The notes under the pieces were generated by a model, which saw nothing but the letters and a program-made list of their open reading frames with translations, had not been told where the DNA came from and made no database searches. 64,000 bases of DNA, from contig NZ_BJTV01000023.1 of NCBI RefSeq assembly GCF_007176755.1, positions 1 through 64,000 of the forward strand, written 5' to 3'. The stretch comes from Streptomyces sp. 1-11 (GTDB lineage Bacteria; Actinomycetota; Actinomycetes; Streptomycetales; Streptomycetaceae). The position numbers were made by a program, and so were the translations under genes. Positions 50,976 to 60,724 of this stretch are shown here, one piece after another (position 1 is the stretch's first letter; the number at the start of each line of letters is the position of its first letter).

Positions 50976-52082
50976 ATGAGGCGCTTGGGGAGCACGCGAC
51001 GCGGGGGACGGACGAATCGGCTGCTGGCGGCGGGGGTGGTGTGCGCGGCGGCACTGGCCGCGGCGGCGGTCCCCGCCGCCGCCGAGGCGACCGCACCCGC
51101 CCGGGGCGGGGTGCACTGGGCGCAGAAGGACACCGGCGCTCCGCAGGTCCGCTTCCGCGGCCTGGCCGCCGTCGACCGCCGGACCGCCTGGCTCGCCGGC
51201 ACCGGCGGCACCGTGCTGCGCACCGGCGACGGCGGGGCGAGCTGGCGGAACGTCTCCCCGCCCGGCGCGGCCGACCTGCAGTTCCGGGACGTCGAGGCGT
51301 TCGACGGGCGGCGCGCTGTGGTGCTCGCCATCGGCGAGGGCGAGGCCTCCCGCGTCTACCGCACCGAGGACGGCGGGAGCACCTGGACGGAGTCCTTCCG
51401 CAACACCGACCCGAAGGCGTTCTACGACTGCCTCGCCTTCTTCGACCACCGCCACGGCCTCGCCATGGGCGACCCGGTGGACGGCCGGTTCCGCATCCTG
51501 TCCACCAGCGACGGCGGCCGTTCCTGGCGCGTCCTGCCCTCCGCCGGTATGCCGGCCGCCCTGGACGGCGAGGCCGGCTTCGCGGCGAGCGGCCAGTGCC
51601 TGGTCACCGCCGGTCCGAAGGACGTGTGGCTGGCCACCGGCGGCGGAGCCCGCGCGCGCGTGCTGCACTCCGCCGACCGCGGACTGACCTGGACGGCCAC
51701 CGACACGCCGGTGCCCGCGGGCGATCCCGCCAGGGGCGTCTTCGCGCTCGCCTTCCGCGACCGCGCCCACGGACTCGCCGTCGGCGGCGACTACCGCCCC
51801 GACCAGCCCTCGCCGCGGGCCGCCGCGGTGACCGGCGACGGCGGCCGCACCTGGCGCCCGGCCGCCACCCCGCCGCCGGCCTACCGCTCCGGCGCCGCCT
51901 GGCTCCCGCACAGCCGCGGCACCGCGCTGGCCGTCGGCCCGACCGGCACCGACCTGACCACCGACGGCGGCCGCACCTGGCGCCCGGTCGACACCGGCTC
52001 CTACGACACCGTGTCCTGCACCCCGGACCTGAGCTGCTGGGCGGCCGGTGAGAAGGGCCGGGTGGCCCGGCTGGAACGCTGA
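50976..52082 (+). CDS. Secreted YCF48/BNR-type beta-propeller (Asp-box) protein
   Basis: A 368-residue secreted protein: signal peptide (1-38, ending VPAAAEA), then six Asp-box motifs spread through a propeller: RTGDGGASW, RTEDGGSTW, STSDGGRSW, HSADRGLTW, VTGDGGRTW and TTDGGRTW. Such proteins are annotated as photosystem II assembly factor-like or oxidoreductase-like, but the true role in Streptomyces is unknown; sialidase catalytic residues are not evident. ATG 50976 was chosen from the signal peptide. A tandem repeat array lies directly upstream. Confidence 0.82.
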   Translation: MRRLGSTRRGGRTNRLLAAGVVCAAALAAAAVPAAAEATAPARGGVHWAQKDTGAPQVRFRGLAAVDRRTAWLAGTGGTVLRTGDGGASWRNVSPPGAADLQFRDVEAFDGRRAVVLAIGEGEASRVYRTEDGGSTWTESFRNTDPKAFYDCLAFFDHRHGLAMGDPVDGRFRILSTSDGGRSWRVLPSAGMPAALDGEAGFAASGQCLVTAGPKDVWLATGGGARARVLHSADRGLTWTATDTPVPAGDPARGVFALAFRDRAHGLAVGGDYRPDQPSPRAAAVTGDGGRTWRPAATPPPAYRSGAAWLPHSRGTALAVGPTGTDLTTDGGRTWRPVDTGSYDTVSCTPDLSCWAAGEKGRVARLER

Positions 52083-52143
52083 CGTAGCCGCGCGTAACCC
52101 GGGTACTCGTCTCCCACCGTTGAGCGTCAGGAAGGGAGCGATC

Positions 52144-52485
52144 ATGCCAGCCGGTTCCAGCCCCAAGCGCGAACGCCAGTACGAGCACATCAAGGAGAGC
52201 GCGCAGGACCGGGGGGAGAGCGCCGGGCGCGCGAAGGAGATCGCCGCGCGGACCGTGAACAAGGAACGCGCCCGCTCGGGCGAGGCCAAGACCGCCAGCC
52301 GCAGCTCGACGCAGGACAAGAAGTCCTCCGGCGAGCGCGGCGGCCAGCGGTCGGGCAACCGGGTGGGCCCGCACGGTCCGACCCGCGACCAGCTCTACAA
52401 CGAGGCCAGGCAGCGCGGCATCGAGGGCCGCTCGCACATGAACAAGGACGAGCTGCGGCGCGCGCTGGACGACAAGAAGGGCTGA
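52144..52485 (+). CDS. Small basic protein with Rho-N-like C-terminus
   Basis: A 113-residue highly charged protein. The first 75 residues are low-complexity, rich in Lys, Arg, Glu and Ser (SPKRERQYEHIKESAQDRGE), and the C-terminal 40 residues (TRDQLYNEARQRGIEGRS then MNKDELRRALDDKKG) resemble a Rho N-terminal or SAP-like nucleic-acid-binding helix pair. Homologues in Streptomyces are often labelled plasmid stabilisation proteins, with little support. It probably binds nucleic acid. ATG 52144 follows AGGAAGGGAGC, a very strong ribosome-binding site. Confidence 0.75.
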   Translation: MPAGSSPKRERQYEHIKESAQDRGESAGRAKEIAARTVNKERARSGEAKTASRSSTQDKKSSGERGGQRSGNRVGPHGPTRDQLYNEARQRGIEGRSHMNKDELRRALDDKKG

Positions 52486-52498
52486 ACCCGCGACGGGG

Positions 52499-52795
52499 TC
52501 AGTCCGCCGCCTGCCGGTGCCGGGCCAGCTCCGGAGCCGTCTTCGTGGCCCGGAACTCCGTGATGCGGTACGTGCACACCCCGGCGGCGACGAACGGGTC
52601 GCCGGCGGCCACCTCCTCGATGCCGGCACGGTCCTCCGCGACGGCGAGGATCACCCCGCCGTCGCGGGGCTCCTTGCGCCCTGAGGCCAGGAAGCGGCCG
52701 GTCCCGTAGTGCTCGTCGAGCCAGGCGCGGTGCGCCGGCAGCACGGCCTCCACGTCCTCCAGCGGGGCGGTGTACGTCAGCTCCAGTACGAACAT
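52499..52795 (-). CDS. YciI-family protein
   Basis: A 98-residue ferredoxin-like (dimeric alpha/beta barrel) protein. FVLELTYTAPLEDVEAVLPAH with the later FLASGRKEPRDGGVILA and DPFVAAGVCTYRI are typical of YciI proteins, which have a His/Asp pair in a putative active site (here AHRAWLDEHY). The function is unknown. It is convergent with the small Rho-N-like gene and divergent from the endonuclease V gene (60 bases between starts). Confidence 0.85.
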   Translation of the reverse strand: MFVLELTYTAPLEDVEAVLPAHRAWLDEHYGTGRFLASGRKEPRDGGVILAVAEDRAGIEEVAAGDPFVAAGVCTYRITEFRATKTAPELARHRQAAD

Positions 52796-52855
52796 GATCG
52801 CGAGCCTACCCGGGTGCGTCGCCGGCCGTGTCCGGGCCGTACAGTCCTGTCCACC

Positions 52856-53557
52856 ATGAGGACCGCAGACGTGCCCGCGAACTGGCCGGCGACCGAGGAG
52901 GAGGCCCGCGCCGTCCAGGACGAACTGCGCGGGCGGGTGGTGCTCGACGAGCCGGGGCCGCCGCCCGGGTCGGGGCGGGTGACGGGCGTGGACGTCGCCT
53001 ACGACGACGAGCGCGACCTCGTGGCCGCGGCGGCCGTCGTGCTGGACGCGGCCACCCTCGAGGTCGTCGCCGAGGCCACGGCGGTCGGCCGGATCTCCTT
53101 CCCGTACGTCCCCGGGCTGCTCGCCTTCCGCGAGGTCCCGACCGTACGGGCCGCCCTCGACGCCCTGCCGTGCCCGCCGGGCCTTGTGGTGTGCGACGGC
53201 TACGGTCTCGCCCATCCGCGCCGCTTCGGCCTCGCCGCCCATCTCGGCGTCCTCACCGGCCTGCCGACCATCGGCGTCGCCAAGAACCCCTTCACCTTCA
53301 GCCACGACGAACCCGGCCCGCTCCGCGGCGGCTCGGCCCCGCTCCTCGACGGCCGCGAGGAGGTCGGCCGGGCGCTGCGCACCCGGGACCGCGTCAAACC
53401 GGTCTTCGTCTCCGTGGGCCACCGCGTGAGCCTGGACAACGCCCTGGCGCACACGCTGGCCCTGACGCCCCGGTACCGGCTGCCGGAGACCACCCGCAGG
53501 GCGGACGCCCTGTGCCGGCAGGCCCTGAAGCGGGCGGTCGCCGAGCACCAGGACTGA
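52856..53557 (+). CDS. nfi: Endonuclease V
   Basis: A 233-residue nuclease that nicks DNA or RNA next to deaminated adenine (inosine). Catalytic acids lie in VTGVDVAYDDE and LVVCDGYGLAHPRRFGLAAH, and TIGVAKNPF with the later VKPVFVSVGHRVSLDNAL are conserved family text. The start ATG 52856 (MRTADVPANWPATEEEA) was chosen because the preceding frame overlaps the YciI promoter. It is a single gene; the 199 bases downstream show no credible gene. Confidence 0.92.
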   Translation: MRTADVPANWPATEEEARAVQDELRGRVVLDEPGPPPGSGRVTGVDVAYDDERDLVAAAAVVLDAATLEVVAEATAVGRISFPYVPGLLAFREVPTVRAALDALPCPPGLVVCDGYGLAHPRRFGLAAHLGVLTGLPTIGVAKNPFTFSHDEPGPLRGGSAPLLDGREEVGRALRTRDRVKPVFVSVGHRVSLDNALAHTLALTPRYRLPETTRRADALCRQALKRAVAEHQD

Positions 53558-53756
53558 GCAGCCGTACGGATGTGCGGGGCGCGGGCCGGCCGGCGGGGTG
53601 GGAGCCTGGCGACGCACCGTGCGCCCAGGCCCCTCACCGCTCCGGACCGGCCCGTCGAGCGGGCCGTGAACGCCGCTCCCGCGCTCTGCGCGCTCGCCGG
53701 GCCCGGCCGAATCCGCGGGATGATCCGGACCTCGGTGCGGTGGCTCCTGTGACGGG

Positions 53757-54935
53757 TCAGCGGCTCGCCGCGACCCGGAAGCGGATGCCCGCCCGCCGCA
53801 GCCGCTCGGTGAGCGCGTCGCCCATCGCCGCCGCGGTGGTGACCTGCCCCGCCGTCGGCGGGAGATCGTCGAAGGCCAGGCAGAGCGCCGACTCGGCGAA
53901 CATCTTCGCCGTCTCGTCGTAGCCGGGGTCGCCGCCCGAGACCTCGGTGAACACGCGACGCCCGCCGCCTTCGCCAACGAAGCGCACCCGGAACCAGCTC
54001 CGCGCCCGCTTCTGCGCGCTCGGCCCGTCCCCGGGCCTGAGCCGGTCCGAGAGCCAGCGCCGGGCGGGCGGAAGCTGGGCGGCCGCCGCGACCGCCCCGA
54101 CCGCGGCGGCCCCGCCCGCGGCCACCGGCAGGTGCCGGACCGCCGCGTAGTGCCGGTAGCGGAAGTCGGGCCCGTAGCGCTCCAGCGCCTTCGCCGAGCG
54201 GCGCACGATCTGCGGGTCTATGGTCGACAGCGGCAGCGCCCAGGCGCCCACCTCCCGGGCGAACCGCGGGGCGCCCGCCGGCGCCGACGCCCGGCGCCCC
54301 AGCAGCCGCGGCTCGTGCCGCCGGCGTTCCCGGGCCGCCGCCGCCATCTGCCGGCCGCGCGCGAACTGGTTCAGCGCGGAGGCCAGCGTTCCGCCGGAGA
54401 AGGCGGCGTCCGCCGTCACGAACCCGTCCACGGTCAGCGGCACCCCCTCCGGCAGGTGCCGGACCGTGAAGTGCACCCCCAGATCGTGCGGCACGGAGTC
54501 GAAACCGCAGGCGTGCACCAGACGGGCGCCGGTCTCCCGCGCGCGTGCGTCGTGCCGGACGTACATCAGGTCCACGAACTCGGGCTCACCGGTGAGGTCC
54601 AGGTAGTCGGTGCCGGCGTCCGCGCAGGCGGCGACCAGTTCCTCGCCGTACTCCAGATACGGTCCGACGGTCGAGGCCACCACGCGCGCGTGCTCGGCGA
54701 GGGCCCGCACGGTGGCCGGTTCGCGCACGTCCGCACGGAGCGTGCCGACGCCGGAGCCCCCGGGCAGCCGCGCCCGCAGCCGCTCCAGCGCGAGTTCGTC
54801 ACGGCCCGCGACCGCCCAGCGCAGGTCCGCGGGCGCATGCGCCGCGAGGTACTCCGCGGTGAGCGTGCCGACGAAGCCGGTGGCCCCGAAAAGCACGAGG
54901 TCGTAGGGACGTTCCGTCCGTTTTAGCCTGCTCAT
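53757..54935 (-). CDS. Saccharopine dehydrogenase-like / trans-acting enoyl reductase family protein
   Basis: A 392-residue protein with an N-terminal Rossmann fold (YDLVLFGATGFVGTLTAEYL, residues 10-30) and the family text EYGEELVAACADAGTDYLDL and VHACGFDSVPHDLGV. In mycobacteria, relatives (Rv2953-like) reduce enoyl groups during phthiocerol-type lipid synthesis; the Streptomyces members have no assigned substrate. ATG 54935 (MSRLKRTERPYDLVLF). It is divergent from the CaiB-fadA-fadB genes by 205 bases, so a role in lipid metabolism is possible. Confidence 0.83.
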   Translation of the reverse strand: MSRLKRTERPYDLVLFGATGFVGTLTAEYLAAHAPADLRWAVAGRDELALERLRARLPGGSGVGTLRADVREPATVRALAEHARVVASTVGPYLEYGEELVAACADAGTDYLDLTGEPEFVDLMYVRHDARARETGARLVHACGFDSVPHDLGVHFTVRHLPEGVPLTVDGFVTADAAFSGGTLASALNQFARGRQMAAAARERRRHEPRLLGRRASAPAGAPRFAREVGAWALPLSTIDPQIVRRSAKALERYGPDFRYRHYAAVRHLPVAAGGAAAVGAVAAAAQLPPARRWLSDRLRPGDGPSAQKRARSWFRVRFVGEGGGRRVFTEVSGGDPGYDETAKMFAESALCLAFDDLPPTAGQVTTAAAMGDALTERLRRAGIRFRVAASR

Positions 54936-55140
54936 GTCACCCCTTGCCTCCGCAGCCCGCGCCGCTGTTGGTGGCTGAGGCTAGCGTGAGTGGTGCGGAG
55001 CCGGTCGACCAGCCCGGCGACGACGGCTGCGGGCACTTGGCTAAGCGCTTGCTCGTTCGGGTCTTGTGCGGAGTGGAACGTGTTCTTAGCATCCTCGGTG
55101 TTACATCGGTTGTGTCACATGGGCTTGGGGGCAGGACGGC

Positions 55141-56292
55141 ATGACGACGGCAGGGACGCCGGGCCACGGCCCGCTCTCGGGAGTGCGCGTGGTCGAACTG
55201 GCCGGCATCGGGCCGGGCCCGTTCGCCGCCATGCTCCTCGCCGACCTGGGCGCCGACGTGGTCCGGGTGGACCGCCCGGGCGGCCCGGGCCTCGGGATCG
55301 ACCCGGCGCACGACGTGACCAACCGCAACAAGCGCTCGGTCGTCGTCGACCTCAAGGCGCCGGACGGCGCCGCGCGCGTGCTCGACCTCGCCGGGCGCGC
55401 CGACATCCTCCTGGAGGGCTACCGCCCCGGGGTCGCCGAGCGGCTCGGCGTCGGCCCCGCCGACTGCCACGCCCGCAACGCCCGGCTGGTCTACGGCCGC
55501 ATGACCGGCTGGGGCCAGGACGGCCCGCTCGCCGACCGCGCCGGCCACGACGTGACGTACATCGCCCTCACCGGCACCCTCGGCATGATCGGCCGGGCCG
55601 ACGGGCCGCCCGCCATCCCCGCCAATCTGCTCGGCGACTACGCGGGCGGCTCCCTCTACCTGGTCGTCGGCGTCCTGGCCGCCCTGCACCACGCGCGCGC
55701 CACCGGCACGGGCCAGGTCGTGGACGCGGCCATCGTGGACGGCGCCGCGCACCTGTCCGCGATGATCCACGGCATGCTGTCCGCCGGCGGCTGGCAGGAC
55801 CGGCGCGGCGCCAACCTCCTGGACGGCGGCTGCCCGTACTACGGCACCTACGAGACCGCCGACGGCGGCCACATGGCGGTGGGCGCCCTGGAGACGCGGT
55901 TCTACGCGGAGTTCCTGCACCTGCTCGGCCTCGACCACCTCGCCGGGGCCCGCGACGACTGGACCCGCTGGGGCGAGCTGCGCGAGGAGGTCGCCGCCCG
56001 CTTCAGGTCCCGCACCCGGGACGAGTGGACGGCCCTCTTCGCGGGCTCGGACGCCTGCGTCGCCCCCGTGCTCTCCCTGCGCGAGGCCCCCCACCACCCG
56101 CACCTCGCCGCCCGCGGCACCTTCACCGACCACGGCGGCATCACCCAGCCGGCCCCCGCCCCCCGCTTCTCCGCGACCCCCACCACCGTCCGCACCGGTC
56201 CCGCCCGGCCCGGCGCGGACACCGGGACGGTGGCGCGGGACTGGGGCATACCTCACCTCGTGAACGACGGCCCCGGCCCGGACGGCGACTGA
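55141..56292 (+). CDS. CaiB/BaiF-family CoA transferase or alpha-methylacyl-CoA racemase
   Basis: A 383-residue class III CoA-transferase-fold protein. GPLSGVRVVELAGIGPGPFAAM, LADLGADVVRVDRP and GRMTGWGQDGPLADRAGHD with the following YIALTG place it closest to alpha-methylacyl-CoA racemases (AMACR), with His and Asp in the GHD/YIA region as the racemase pair. It precedes fadA by 80 bases, suggesting a role in beta-oxidation of branched acyl-CoA. ATG 55141 was chosen from the conserved start. Upstream text TGTGTCACATGGG resembles TGTGACATGGG near 60580. Confidence 0.85.
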   Translation: MTTAGTPGHGPLSGVRVVELAGIGPGPFAAMLLADLGADVVRVDRPGGPGLGIDPAHDVTNRNKRSVVVDLKAPDGAARVLDLAGRADILLEGYRPGVAERLGVGPADCHARNARLVYGRMTGWGQDGPLADRAGHDVTYIALTGTLGMIGRADGPPAIPANLLGDYAGGSLYLVVGVLAALHHARATGTGQVVDAAIVDGAAHLSAMIHGMLSAGGWQDRRGANLLDGGCPYYGTYETADGGHMAVGALETRFYAEFLHLLGLDHLAGARDDWTRWGELREEVAARFRSRTRDEWTALFAGSDACVAPVLSLREAPHHPHLAARGTFTDHGGITQPAPAPRFSATPTTVRTGPARPGADTGTVARDWGIPHLVNDGPGPDGD

Positions 56293-56372
56293 CCCGCCAC
56301 CGGACCGCCCGGCGAGACACCCCGCCCTCGGCGACCGACCCCGCTCGGCCCACCCTCCCGAAAGGCACACCA

Positions 56373-57587
<1,215 letters not shown>

Positions 57588-57628
57588 CCTCCCAGCGGAC
57601 CCCCGAGACTTCAACGGAGACGACTGTC

Positions 57629-59809
57629 ATGACCGAGAGCACCACCATCCGCTGGGAACAGGACGACACCGGGGTCGTCACCCTCGTCCTGGACGACCCG
57701 AACCAGTCCGCGAACACCATGAACCAGGCGTTCCGCGACTCCCTCGCCGCGATCACCGACCGGCTGGAGGCCGAGAAGGACTCGATCCGCGGCATCGTCT
57801 TCACCTCGGCGAAGAAGACCTTCTTCGCCGGCGGCGACCTGCGCGACCTGATCCGGGTCACGCCCGAGACCGCCCAGGACCTGTTCGACGGCGGCCTCGC
57901 CCTCAAGCGGAACCTGCGCCGCATCGAGACCCTCGGCAAGCCCGTCGTCGCCGCGATCAACGGCGCGGCCCTCGGCGGCGGCTTCGAACTCGCCCTCGCC
58001 TGCCACCACCGCGTCGCCCTGGACACCTCCGGCACGAAGATCGGCTGCCCCGAGGTCACCCTCGGCCTGCTCCCCGGCGGCGGCGGCGTCGTGCGCACCG
58101 TACGGCTGCTGGGCATCGCCGACGCGCTGCTGAAGGTGCTGCTGCAGGGGCAGCAGTACAACGCCCGCCGCGCCCAGGAGAACGGCCTGGTGCACGAGGT
58201 CGCCGCCACCCCCGAGGAGCTGCTCGCCAAGGCCCGCGCCTTCATCGACGCCAACCCCGAGTCGCGGCAGCCCTGGGACCGGCCCGGCTACCGGATCCCC
58301 GGCGGCACCCCCGCCAACCCGAAGTTCGCCGCCAACCTGCCCGCCTTCCCGGCCACCCTGCGCAAGCAGACGGGCGGCGCCCCCTATCCGGCCCCGCGCA
58401 ACATCCTGGCCGCGGCCGTCGAGGGCTCCCAGGTCGACTTCGAGACCGCCCAGGTCATCGAGGCCCGCTACTTCGTGGAGCTGGCCGCCGGGCAGACCTC
58501 GAAGAACATGATCCAGGCGTTCTTCTTCGACCTCCAGGCCGTCAACTCCGGCGCCAACCGGCCCCAGGGCGTCGAGCCCCGCCAGGTCCGCAGGGTCGCC
58601 GTCCTCGGCGCGGGCATGATGGGCGCCGGCATCGCCTATTCGTGCGCCCGCGCGGGCATCGAGGTCGTCCTGAAGGACGTCTCTCTCGAGGCGGCCCTCA
58701 AGGGCAAGGGCTACTCCGAGAAGCTGTGCGCGAAGGCCGTCTCCCGGGGCCGTACCAGCCAGGAGAAGGCCGACGCGCTCCTCGCCCGCATCACCCCGAG
58801 CGCCGACGTCGCCGACCTCGCGGGCTGCGACGCGGTCATCGAGGCCGTCTTCGAGGACACCGCGCTCAAGCACAAGGTCTTCCAGGAGGTCGAGTCCGTC
58901 GTCGCGCCCGACGCGCTGCTGTGCTCCAACACCTCCACCCTGCCCATCACCGCGCTGGCCGAGGGCGTGCAGCGGCAGGACGACTTCATCGGGCTGCACT
59001 TCTTCTCGCCCGTCGACAAGATGCCGCTGGTCGAGATCATCAAGGGCGAGCGCACCGGCGACGAGGCCCTCGCCCGGGCCTTCGACCTGGTCCGGCAGAT
59101 CAACAAGACGCCGATCGTCGTCAACGACTCGCGCGGCTTCTTCACCTCCAGGGTGATCGGCCACTTCATCAACGAGGGCGTCGCCATGGTCGGCGAGGGA
59201 ATCGAGCCCGCCTCCGTGGAGCAGGCCGCCGCCCAGGCCGGCTACCCGGCCAAGGTGCTCTCCCTCATGGACGAGCTGACCCTCACCCTCCCGCGCAAGA
59301 TCCGCAACGAGTCGAGGAAGGCCGTCGAGGAGGCGGGCGGCACCTGGACCGCGCACCCGGCGGAGGCGGTCATCGACCGCCTGGTCGACGAGTTCGGCCG
59401 CACCGGCCGCAGCGGCGGCGCCGGCTTCTACGACTACACCGAGGACGGCAGGCGGGCCGGGCTCTGGCCGGGCCTGCGCGAGCACTTCACCCGGCCCGGG
59501 CACGAGATCCCGTTCCGCGACATGAAGGAGCGGATGCTCTTCGCCGAGGCGCTCGACACCGTGCGGCTCCTGGAGGAGGGCGTGCTGACCTCGGTCGCCG
59601 ACGCCAACATCGGCTCGATCCTCGGCATCGGCTTCCCCGGCTGGACCGGCGGCGTGCTCCAGTACGTCAACGGCTACGAGGGCGGCCTGCCCGGATTCGT
59701 CGCACGCGCGCGCGAGCTCGCCGAGCGCTACGGCGAGCGGTTCACCCCGCCCGCGCTGCTCGTCGACAAGGCAGAGAAGGGGGAGGCGTTCGGCGACCGG
59801 CGCTCATGA
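57629..59809 (+). CDS. fadB: Multifunctional enoyl-CoA hydratase / 3-hydroxyacyl-CoA dehydrogenase
   Basis: A 726-residue two-domain beta-oxidation enzyme. The N-terminal crotonase part (about 1-300) has SAKKTFFAGGDLRDL and NGAALGGGFELALACHH for the oxyanion hole, and CPEVTLGLLPGGGG for the catalytic Glu. The dehydrogenase part (about 320-726) has the NAD motif VAVLGAGMMGAGIAYSCA and HFFSPVDKMPLVEII. It lies 41 bases after fadA. The stop codon abuts the stop of the convergent MerR gene with no space between them. Confidence 0.94.
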   Translation: MTESTTIRWEQDDTGVVTLVLDDPNQSANTMNQAFRDSLAAITDRLEAEKDSIRGIVFTSAKKTFFAGGDLRDLIRVTPETAQDLFDGGLALKRNLRRIETLGKPVVAAINGAALGGGFELALACHHRVALDTSGTKIGCPEVTLGLLPGGGGVVRTVRLLGIADALLKVLLQGQQYNARRAQENGLVHEVAATPEELLAKARAFIDANPESRQPWDRPGYRIPGGTPANPKFAANLPAFPATLRKQTGGAPYPAPRNILAAAVEGSQVDFETAQVIEARYFVELAAGQTSKNMIQAFFFDLQAVNSGANRPQGVEPRQVRRVAVLGAGMMGAGIAYSCARAGIEVVLKDVSLEAALKGKGYSEKLCAKAVSRGRTSQEKADALLARITPSADVADLAGCDAVIEAVFEDTALKHKVFQEVESVVAPDALLCSNTSTLPITALAEGVQRQDDFIGLHFFSPVDKMPLVEIIKGERTGDEALARAFDLVRQINKTPIVVNDSRGFFTSRVIGHFINEGVAMVGEGIEPASVEQAAAQAGYPAKVLSLMDELTLTLPRKIRNESRKAVEEAGGTWTAHPAEAVIDRLVDEFGRTGRSGGAGFYDYTEDGRRAGLWPGLREHFTRPGHEIPFRDMKERMLFAEALDTVRLLEEGVLTSVADANIGSILGIGFPGWTGGVLQYVNGYEGGLPGFVARARELAERYGERFTPPALLVDKAEKGEAFGDRRS

Positions 59810-60514
59810 CCCGGTGAGCCACTCGCTCAGCTCATCCCGCAGCGAGCGCTGGAACGTCGACAGCAGCGCCTGCACCACCAGCGGCTGCATGTGCGCCGAC
59901 AGGGACCGCACGTCCCGGGCGTCGCGCTCCGCCACCTCGCCGCGGAAGAGCTGGGCCAGCTCCCGGGCCGCGGCGCGCGAGTGCTCCACGAGCACCTCGC
60001 GCGCCGCGAGGATCGCCTCCTGCGACAGCGGCACGTCGAGCAGCCGCACGCCGAGCCTGAGCAGCCCGGCGTCCACCCGGAAGGTGTCCCCGTCCTCCCG
60101 GCGGACGACGTCCATCGCGGCCAGCCGCTCCACGTCCTGCGAGGTGAGCGCCCGCCCCGCCCGCCGCTCGAGTTCCCGCCGCGACACCGTCTCCGGGGCT
60201 TCCGGCGCCCAGGACGCGACCACCGCGCGGTGGATGGCCAGGTCGTGCGGGCTCAGCTCCGGCGGCAGCCGGCGCAGGTACCGCTCGATCGCCGCCAGGG
60301 TCATGCCCTGCCGCTGCAGCTCCTCGATCAGGGCCAGCCGCGCCTCGTGCACGGGGCCGTAGCGCCCCACCCGCCGCGGGCCTATCTCCGGCGGCGGGAG
60401 CAGCCCCCGGCTGCTGTAGAAGCGGACGGTGCGCACCGTGACGCCCGCCCGCGCGGCCAGCTCGTCGATGGTGAGGGCCGGCTCCCCGCCCCCGGTCGTG
60501 GCGTCCGTCATCAT
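59804..60514 (-). CDS. MerR-family transcriptional regulator
   Basis: A 236-residue MerR-type regulator: N-terminal winged HTH (TIDELAARAGVTVRTVRFYSS, RVGRYGPVHEARLALIEEL) and a long helical C-terminal domain (about 85-236) without the cysteine set of metal sensors, so a small-molecule or acyl-type ligand is likely. Its stop codon touches the fadB stop. The position makes it a candidate regulator of the CaiB-fadA-fadB genes. Start ATG 60514 or 60511; no ribosome-binding site is visible, so the mRNA may be leaderless. Confidence 0.82.
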   Translation of the reverse strand: MMTDATTGGGEPALTIDELAARAGVTVRTVRFYSSRGLLPPPEIGPRRVGRYGPVHEARLALIEELQRQGMTLAAIERYLRRLPPELSPHDLAIHRAVVASWAPEAPETVSRRELERRAGRALTSQDVERLAAMDVVRREDGDTFRVDAGLLRLGVRLLDVPLSQEAILAAREVLVEHSRAAARELAQLFRGEVAERDARDVRSLSAHMQPLVVQALLSTFQRSLRDELSEWLTGS

Positions 60515-60724
60515 GTGCAGCAGTATCGCTGTCTCACCAGTGGTGTGAAACGTGTGTCGAACATGTGAGAAGTGCCCCGGTGTGACATGGGCCATCGCAT
60601 ACCCGGCTTCCCACCTGGGAAGCTGCTGCCTTGGTCTGTACCGCGACACCTGGGTGGTGCGGGCCAGGACCTGCACGTACCCCGGGCCCATGAGGCCCGG
60701 GCGCACCAGGAAGTGGAACCACCC

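Noticed and set aside
53570..53752. A 60-codon frame after the endonuclease V gene
   Set aside because: Composition and the lack of a ribosome-binding site do not support a gene; it is left as intergenic.
60535..60590. Possible shared fad operator (TCACCAGTGGTGTGA and TGTGACATGGG, compare TGTGTCACATGGG near 55110)
   Set aside because: The similarities are short and imperfect and could occur by chance in this sequence, so no operator is called.
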